This document shows positions 8,423 to 12,958 of a stretch of DNA of 12,958 nt, piece after piece. Within the stretch, counting starts at the first letter, position 1, and each line of letters starts with the position of its first letter. Origin of the DNA: Dechloromonas sp. (GTDB lineage: Bacteria; Pseudomonadota; Gammaproteobacteria; Burkholderiales; Rhodocyclaceae); NCBI GenBank assembly GCA_017302355.1, contig JAFLDQ010000094.1:1-12958 (forward strand). Direction: 5' to 3'. Below the pieces are notes generated by a model that did no database searches, had not been told where the DNA came from, and saw nothing but the letters and a program-made list of their open reading frames with translations. The position numbers were made by a program, and so were the translations under genes.

Positions 8423-9202
8423 TCACTTCTCGACGAAGGCGCGCTCGATCACGTAGTCGCCCAGTTCGCCGGTGTAATGGCGGGCCACCTTGAAGCCGCG
8501 CGCGTCGAGCAGTTCGGCGGTGTCGGCCAGCATGGCCGGGCCGCCGCAGATCATCGCGCGGTCGGTCGCCGCGTCGAGCGGCGGCTCGCCGATGTCGGCG
8601 AACAGCTTGCCGGATTCGAGCAGGTCGGTCAGGCGGCCTTCGTTCTCGAAAGGCTCGCGGGTCACCGTCGGGTAATAGACCAGTTTCTCGCGCACCCATT
8701 CGCCGAAGAACTCGTGGTCGGTCAGTTCGTACTCGATGTAGTCGCGGTAGGCGAGTTCGCTGGTCCAGCGCACGCCGTGGATGAGGATCACCTTCGCGAA
8801 ACGCTCGTAGGTTTCCGGATCGTGGATGAGGCTCATGAACGGCGCCAGGCCAGTGCCGGTGGCGAACATGAACAGCCGCTTGCCCGGCTTGAGGTCGTGG
8901 AGGACCAGCGTTCCCGTCGGCTTCCTGCTGACCAGGATCGGGTCGCCCGGCTTCACCTTCTGCAGGCGCGAGGTCAACGGGCCGTTCGGCACCTTGATGC
9001 TGAAGAACTCCAGGTGTTCCTCGTGGTTGGCGCTGGCGATGCTGTAGGCGCGGGTCAGCGGGCGGCCGTTGACCTCGAGCCCGAGCATCAGGAACTGGCC
9101 GTTGGCAAAGCGGAGGCCCTTGTCGCGCGTGGTGCGGAACGAGAACAGCGTGTCGTTCCAGTGATGGACGGAAAGGACGGTTTCAGTGGCGAGGGTGGTC
9201 AT
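8423..9202 (-). CDS. fpr: Ferredoxin--NADP+ reductase
   Basis: A FAD enzyme that moves electrons between NADPH and ferredoxin/flavodoxin in the cytosol, used in iron-sulfur and oxidative-stress metabolism. The 259 residues fit bacterial FPR. The FAD-binding arginine motif RAYS (51-54), the flavin/phosphate region LTSRL (76-80), the pyrophosphate/NADP loop GTGLAP (116-121), the HGVRWTSELAYRD block (142-154) and CGGP (219-222) are all present. The C-terminus, VIERAFVEK, is the extended tail of the subclass I FPRs of Azotobacter type, which covers the flavin in place of the plant-type terminal tyrosine. The ATG is supported by AGGAG on the minus strand (9209-9213), 6 nt upstream. It is transcribed divergently from the RND pump. 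Pseudomonas homologues are controlled by the LysR-type FinR; no such gene is visible here. Confidence 0.96.
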   Translation of the reverse strand: MTTLATETVLSVHHWNDTLFSFRTTRDKGLRFANGQFLMLGLEVNGRPLTRAYSIASANHEEHLEFFSIKVPNGPLTSRLQKVKPGDPILVSRKPTGTLVLHDLKPGKRLFMFATGTGLAPFMSLIHDPETYERFAKVILIHGVRWTSELAYRDYIEYELTDHEFFGEWVREKLVYYPTVTREPFENEGRLTDLLESGKLFADIGEPPLDAATDRAMICGGPAMLADTAELLDARGFKVARHYTGELGDYVIERAFVEK

Positions 9203-9208
9203 GACGGG

Positions 9209-9213
9209 CTCCT
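9209..9213 (-). promoter_or_regulatory. fpr: fpr ribosome-binding site
   Basis: AGGAG read on the minus strand, 6 nt before the fpr ATG. It contrasts with the divergent adaptor gene, which has no recognisable Shine-Dalgarno. Confidence 0.75.
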
Positions 9214-9240
9214 ATTGCGGAGCTTTCGACCGGCGGGCCT

Positions 9241-9259
9241 CGCCAACGTTCCATTGGCG
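9241..9259. promoter_or_regulatory. Inverted repeat in the fpr upstream region, candidate operator
   Basis: CGCCAA - 7 nt - TTGGCG is a perfect inverted repeat with 6-bp arms, starting 39 bp before the fpr start codon. The dyad size suits a LysR-type or other dimeric regulator site. No T-run follows, so it is not a terminator. Its position fits control of fpr; this is inferred from position and symmetry only. Confidence 0.35.
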
Positions 9260-9312
9260 CAGCGGAAACCGCCGATCCGGCGCCCGGGAAGAAACCCCGG
9301 CAGCATCGCGCT

Positions 9313-9341
9313 TGCGCAGCGGCTAAGCATTAGCTTATACT
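9313..9341 (+). promoter_or_regulatory. Sigma-70-like promoter of the RND efflux operon
   Basis: TTGCGC (9313-9318) and TATACT (9336-9341, 5/6 to consensus) are separated by exactly 17 bp. Transcription would be predicted to begin at about 9347-9349, which coincides with the adaptor start codon. The -10 is strong and the -35 weak. Confidence 0.55.
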
Positions 9342-9345
9342 AATG
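9323..9345. promoter_or_regulatory. Overlapping inverted repeats across the RND promoter, candidate repressor operator
   Basis: CATTAG - CTTATA - CTAATG (9328-9345) is a perfect 6-bp-arm dyad that covers the -10 box. A second dyad, TAAGC - ATTA - GCTTA (9324-9337), overlaps it. The segment is AT-rich in a very GC-rich background. TetR- and MarR-type repressors of efflux pumps often bind such sites, and occupancy here would block RNA polymerase. No regulator gene is in the window. Confidence 0.45.
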
Positions 9346-9348
9346 TTG

Positions 9349-10347
9349 ATGAAAACGACCCTGATTTTCGCCCTTTTCTCCGCGTTGACCGTGACCGCGG
9401 CGACTTCGGCGCCCACCGCCTTCGCACAGGAGTTGCCGAGCGTCGCCGTCAAGCCGCACCGCGTCGACCTGAGCTTCCCGGCCGAAGCGCTGGTCGAGGC
9501 CGTGCAGCAGACGACGGTTGGCGCGCAAATCGCCGGCCGCGTCATCGAGGTCAAGGCCGATGCCGGCCAGAATGTCAAAAAAGGTGAAGTGCTGATGCGC
9601 ATCGACGCGCGCGAGGCCGAGGAAGCGGCGCGCGCCGCCAACGCCCAGTACGCCAACGCCAGGCTCAACTACGAGCGCACCAAAAGCCTGGTCGCCCAGA
9701 AGTTCATGAGCGCCGCCGCGCTCGACAAGGCCCGTGCCGATTACGACGCGGCCAGCGCCAGCCGCGCCGCCGCCGCCGCCGGCGAGAGCCATGCCACCAT
9801 CGTCGCGCCGCTGACCGGCGTCGTCGCCCGCCGCCACGCCGAACTCGGCGACATGGCGACGCCCGGCAAGCCGCTGTTCACCCTCTACGAACCGGGCGGC
9901 CTGCGCGTCACCGCCAGCATCCCGCAATACCGGCTGAACGACATGCGCGGCGTCAAAACGGCGCGCGTCGAATTCCCCGAACTCGACAAATGGGTCGATG
10001 CGACCGCCGTCAAGCTGCTGCCGACCGCCGATGCCGCGACCCACGTTTCGCAGGCGCGCGTCAGCCTGCCGCCGCTGCCGGAAGCGACGCCGGGCATGTT
10101 CGCGCGCGTCCATTTCGTCGTCGGCCAGGCCGAGAAGCTGACCGTGCCGGCCGCCGCCGTGGTGCGCCGGGGCGAGGTCGCCGCCATCTATGTGCTGGGC
10201 GCCGACAATCGCCCGAACCTCCGTCAGCTGCGCCTGGGCGATGCCGTCGGCGCCGGCGAGATCGAAGTCCTGGCCGGGCTGGCCGCCGGCGACAAGGTGG
10301 TGACCGATCCGGTCCGGGCGGCGATCCAGCTCAAGTCTGGCAAGTAG
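9349..10347 (+). CDS. RND efflux periplasmic adaptor (membrane fusion protein)
   Basis: Bridges the inner-membrane RND permease and an outer-membrane channel in the periplasm. Starting at ATG 9349 it is 332 residues, with a Sec signal (MKTTLIFALFSALTVTAATS...) and probable cleavage after AFA (24-26); no lipobox is present. The first lipoyl half is VGAQIAGRVIEVKADAGQNV (57-76). A short, Ala-rich helical hairpin (about 87-148) and the second lipoyl half, ATIVAPLTGVVARRHAELGD (149-168), follow. Beta-barrel and membrane-proximal domains (about 185-330) include PEATPGMFARVHF and LTVPAAAVVRRG. An in-frame ATG at 9343 (two residues longer) lies inside the operator-like dyad and before the predicted transcription start, so 9349 is preferred. 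Neither start has a Shine-Dalgarno. The gene lies 3 bp before the permease. Substrate is unknown. Confidence 0.92.
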   Translation: MKTTLIFALFSALTVTAATSAPTAFAQELPSVAVKPHRVDLSFPAEALVEAVQQTTVGAQIAGRVIEVKADAGQNVKKGEVLMRIDAREAEEAARAANAQYANARLNYERTKSLVAQKFMSAAALDKARADYDAASASRAAAAAGESHATIVAPLTGVVARRHAELGDMATPGKPLFTLYEPGGLRVTASIPQYRLNDMRGVKTARVEFPELDKWVDATAVKLLPTADAATHVSQARVSLPPLPEATPGMFARVHFVVGQAEKLTVPAAAVVRRGEVAAIYVLGADNRPNLRQLRLGDAVGAGEIEVLAGLAAGDKVVTDPVRAAIQLKSGK

Positions 10348-10350
10348 GCG

Positions 10351-12958
10351 ATGAGCGCCAATCAGGGCTCACTCGGCATCTCCGGGCGCATCGCCGCCGC
10401 CTTCCAGGAATCGCGGATGACGCCGTTGCTGGCGCTCGTCGCCTTCCTGCTCGGCGTCTTCGCCGTCCTCGTCACGCCGCGCGAGGAGGAGCCGCAGATC
10501 GACGTGACCATGGCCGACGTGCTGGTCGCCTTCCCCGGCGCCTCGGCCAAGGACGTCGAGAACCTCGTCGCGCGCCCGGCCGAGCAGGTGCTGTCGCGCA
10601 TGCACGGGGTCGAGCACGTCTATTCCGTGTCGCGCCCCGGCATGGCGGTGATCACCGTGCAGTTCGATGTCGGCGTCAAGTACAACGACGCCGTGCTGCG
10701 TCTCTACGACACCGTCCATTCGCACCGCGACTGGCTGCCGCCCAACCTCGGCGTGCAGGAGCCGGTGATCAAGCCGCGCGGCATCGACGACGTGCCCATC
10801 CTCGGCCTCACCTTCTGGACGAAAGATCCAGAACGCTCGGCCTACGAGCTGCAGCAGGTGGCGCGTGCCGTCGAGATCGAGTTGAAGCGCATCAAGGGCA
10901 CGCGCGACGTATCCACCCTCGGTGGCCCCGACCACGCCATCCGCGTGCTGATGGACGCCGAGTGGATGAACGCCTATGGCGTCACGCCGCAGGAAATCGC
11001 CGGCGCGCTCAAGGTGTCGAACGCCCTGCAGCCTTCCGGCAACCTGACCGCCGGCAACCGCGAGGTGCTGGTGCAGACCGGCGCCTACCTCGAATCCGCC
11101 GCCGACGTGAAGCAGCTGGTGGTCGCCGTGCGCGAGGGGAAACCGGTGTTCATGAGCGACGTCGCGACGGTCGACGACGGCCCCGACCAGCCGAAGCGCT
11201 ACGCCTGGTTCGGCAACCGGGAGGGCGAATTTCCGGCGGTCACCATCCAGATCTCCAAGCAACCCGGCGTCAATGCCGCCGACGTGGCGTCGGCTGCGGT
11301 CGACCGGATAAATGCGCTCAAAAACACGGTGATCCCGGAAGGCGTCGAAGTCACCGTCACCCGCAATTACGGCGCAACCGCCACCGAGAAGGCGCAGCAG
11401 CTGATCGGCAAGCTGATCTTCGCCACCGCCTTCGTCATCGCCCTCGTCTTCTTCGCGCTGGGCCGGCGCGAAGCCTTCATCGTCGGCGTCGCCGTCACGC
11501 TGACCCTGGCCGCCACGCTGTTCGCCTCGTGGGCGTGGGGCTTCACGCTCAACCGCGTGTCGCTGTTCGCGCTGATCTTCTCGATCGGCATCCTGGTCGA
11601 CGACGCCATCGTCGTCGTCGAGAACATCCACCGCTGGCAGGGCCTGCACCCTGGCAAGCCGCTGCGCGAGATCATCCCGCCGGCGGTCGACGAGGTCGGC
11701 GGGCCGACCATCCTGGCGACCCTGACCGTCATCGCCGCGCTGCTGCCGATGGCCTTCGTGACCGGCCTGATGGGCCCGTACATGAGCCCGATCCCGATCA
11801 ACTCGTCGATGGGTATGGCCATCTCGCTGGCCGTCGCCTTCGTCGTCACGCCCTGGCTGGCGCTCAAGCTGATGCCCCCCCACTCCTCGCCCTTCAAGGG
11901 GGAGGCCGGGAAGGGGATGGGGTCGGGCGATGAGCAGTCCGCTGGCGAACCCATCCCCACCCCAGCCCTCCCCTTGAAGGGGAGGGGAGCGCATACGTCG
12001 AAGCTCGACGCCAGACTCGACGCCACCTTCCGCAAGCTGCTGACGCCCTTCCTCGACCCACACAAGGGCGGCGCGGCGCGCATCAAGCTGGCGGTCGCCG
12101 TCGTGCTGATGATCCTCGGCTCGGTGTCGCTGGCCTACTTCCAGCTCGTCGTCCTGAAGATGCTGCCCTTCGACAACAAGAGCGAATTCCAGGTCGTCCT
12201 CGACATGCCGGTCGGCACGCCGGTCGAGGAGACGGCGCGCGTGCTGCACGAGGTCGGCGCCCTGCTGGCGCAGGAAGCCGACGTCGTCGACTACCAGGCC
12301 TACGCCGGCGCCGCCAGCCCGATCAACTTCAACGGCCTGGTCCGCCAGTACTACCTGCGTGCCGCGCCGGAGAAGGGCGACATCCAGGTCAACCTCGCCG
12401 ACAAGCACCATCGGTCGCGCCAGAGCCACGAGATCGCCGTGTCGTTGCGCGAGCGCATCGAGGCCATCGGCAGGAAGAATGGCGGCGTCGCCAAGGTCGT
12501 CGAGGTGCCGCCCGGACCGCCGGTGCTGTCGCCCATCGTCGCCGAAATCTACGGGCCGGACATGGCCGGCCAGATGACGGTCGGCAAGCAGGTGCGGGCG
12601 GCCTTCGCGCAGACGCCGGACCTAGTTGCGGTCGACGACTATATCGATGCCGATTCCCGGAAGTTCGTGCTGCACGTCCTGCAGAGCAAGGCCGCGCTGC
12701 TCGGCGTGGCGCAGAGCGACATCGTCGAGGTGGTCGGCATGGGGCTGGCGGGGCAGGACGTGACGCCGGCGCGCAACACCGAATCCAAGTTCGAGATCCC
12801 GGTGCGCGTGACCCTGCCCGCCGAAAAGCAGTCGAACCTCGACGCCCTGCTCAAACTGCGCGTGCGCTCGCGCGACGGGCATCTGGTGCCGGTTTCCGAA
12901 CTGGTCGAGGTGCGCGACATGACGCGCGAAAAGACCATCTACCACAAGGACCTGCTGC
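10351..12958 (+). CDS. RND efflux permease (AcrB/HAE-like), 3'-truncated by window edge
   Basis: Inner-membrane proton-driven pump; 869 codons are visible of a family usually about 1,010-1,060 long. TM1 (MTPLLALVAFLLGVFAVLV) is followed by the porter domain opening with EEEPQIDVTMADV, VAFPGASAKDVE and RPAEQVLSRM. TM2-TM6 lie at about 350-507, with the proton-relay pair Asp417-Asp418 in GILVDDAIVVVENIHRW (414-430) and GGPTILATLTVIAALLPMAF (450-469). After PWLALKLM (501-508) comes an unusual Pro/Gly-rich segment, 509-547, encoded by an inverted-repeat DNA element. The second half resumes with LDARLDATFRKLLTPFL and TM7, then the second porter domain. The reading frame remains open throughout, so the pump may still work. 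The TM10 lysine lies beyond the window. The substrate cannot be told; an outer-membrane factor is not seen. Confidence 0.93.
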   Translation, partial: MSANQGSLGISGRIAAAFQESRMTPLLALVAFLLGVFAVLVTPREEEPQIDVTMADVLVAFPGASAKDVENLVARPAEQVLSRMHGVEHVYSVSRPGMAVITVQFDVGVKYNDAVLRLYDTVHSHRDWLPPNLGVQEPVIKPRGIDDVPILGLTFWTKDPERSAYELQQVARAVEIELKRIKGTRDVSTLGGPDHAIRVLMDAEWMNAYGVTPQEIAGALKVSNALQPSGNLTAGNREVLVQTGAYLESAADVKQLVVAVREGKPVFMSDVATVDDGPDQPKRYAWFGNREGEFPAVTIQISKQPGVNAADVASAAVDRINALKNTVIPEGVEVTVTRNYGATATEKAQQLIGKLIFATAFVIALVFFALGRREAFIVGVAVTLTLAATLFASWAWGFTLNRVSLFALIFSIGILVDDAIVVVENIHRWQGLHPGKPLREIIPPAVDEVGGPTILATLTVIAALLPMAFVTGLMGPYMSPIPINSSMGMAISLAVAFVVTPWLALKLMPPHSSPFKGEAGKGMGSGDEQSAGEPIPTPALPLKGRGAHTSKLDARLDATFRKLLTPFLDPHKGGAARIKLAVAVVLMILGSVSLAYFQLVVLKMLPFDNKSEFQVVLDMPVGTPVEETARVLHEVGALLAQEADVVDYQAYAGAASPINFNGLVRQYYLRAAPEKGDIQVNLADKHHRSRQSHEIAVSLRERIEAIGRKNGGVAKVVEVPPGPPVLSPIVAEIYGPDMAGQMTVGKQVRAAFAQTPDLVAVDDYIDADSRKFVLHVLQSKAALLGVAQSDIVEVVGMGLAGQDVTPARNTESKFEIPVRVTLPAEKQSNLDALLKLRVRSRDGHLVPVSELVEVRDMTREKTIYHKDLL
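11875..11990. repeat. GC-rich inverted-repeat (REP/MITE-like) element inside the RND permease gene
   Basis: The arms 11883-11921 and 11950-11987 are imperfect inverted copies (about 33 of 40 aligned columns match by hand), separated by 28 nt. The right arm contains a perfect hairpin, CCCTCCCCTT-G-AAGGGGAGGG (11966-11986). The left arm has the degenerate counterpart CCCTTCAAGGG. Base composition (runs of G and C) differs sharply from the flanking gene. I recognise the CCTTGAAGGGGAGG-type core as a sequence recurring between genes in many Beta- and Gammaproteobacteria; that is recollection, not a search. It adds about 39 codons in frame. No clear target-site duplication is visible. Confidence 0.75.

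Noticed and set aside
11875..11990. RND permease as a pseudogene disrupted by the repeat
   Set aside because: The frame stays open and conserved sequence resumes directly after the element, so an in-frame insertion is the better reading.
10369..12429. Long minus-strand open frame opposite the RND permease
   Set aside because: Antisense to conserved permease domains. It contains the PLQGEGWGGDG-like translation that the GC-rich repeat gives in spurious ORFs.

Overview
The window is GC-rich, gene-dense DNA of a Gram-negative bacterium. The codon bias, the short operons with 4-nt overlaps, the bacterial ferredoxin-NADP+ reductase type ending in VERAFVEK-like residues, and the overall gene set suggest a betaproteobacterium, probably Rhodocyclales (Azonexus/Dechloromonas-like). 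That placement comes from recognising the protein families and is not a computed classification. Twelve genes are supported, eleven on the + strand and one (fpr) on the - strand. The first and the last run off the window edges. No rRNA, tRNA, CRISPR array, insertion sequence or prophage was seen.

Region 1 (1-2676): the C-terminal part of a Doc/Fic toxin overlaps mtnA by 4 nt (ATGA). It is followed by a Uma2-type nuclease-fold protein and a FucA-like class II aldolase. MtnA plus such an aldolase is the core of the 'DHAP shunt', which salvages 5'-methylthioadenosine/5'-deoxyadenosine by-products to DHAP and an aldehyde instead of using the full methionine salvage pathway. The Uma2 gene is an odd passenger between the two.

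Region 2 (2677-4337): a probable promoter precedes an exported DUF3124 protein. A two-TM potassium channel with a cytosolic RCK/TrkA-N domain overlaps that gene by 4 nt (GTGA). The channel's selectivity filter reads TIGFA instead of TVGYG.

Region 3 (4338-8415): a second probable promoter (extended -10) leads into an operon of three membrane transporters: a NhaD-like ion transporter, a CPA2 cation/proton antiporter and a major facilitator of unknown substrate. Together with the channel, this is a compact K+/Na+/H+ homeostasis neighbourhood.

Region 4 (8416-12958): fpr converges on the MFS gene and is divergent from an RND efflux pair (periplasmic adaptor, then inner-membrane permease). The fpr/adaptor intergenic region holds two inverted repeats. 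One covers the -10 box of a strong-looking promoter, which would start transcription essentially at the adaptor start codon. The RND permease carries an in-frame, GC-rich inverted-repeat element of about 115 bp in the cytoplasmic loop after its first six-TM block. This is the most unusual structure in the window.
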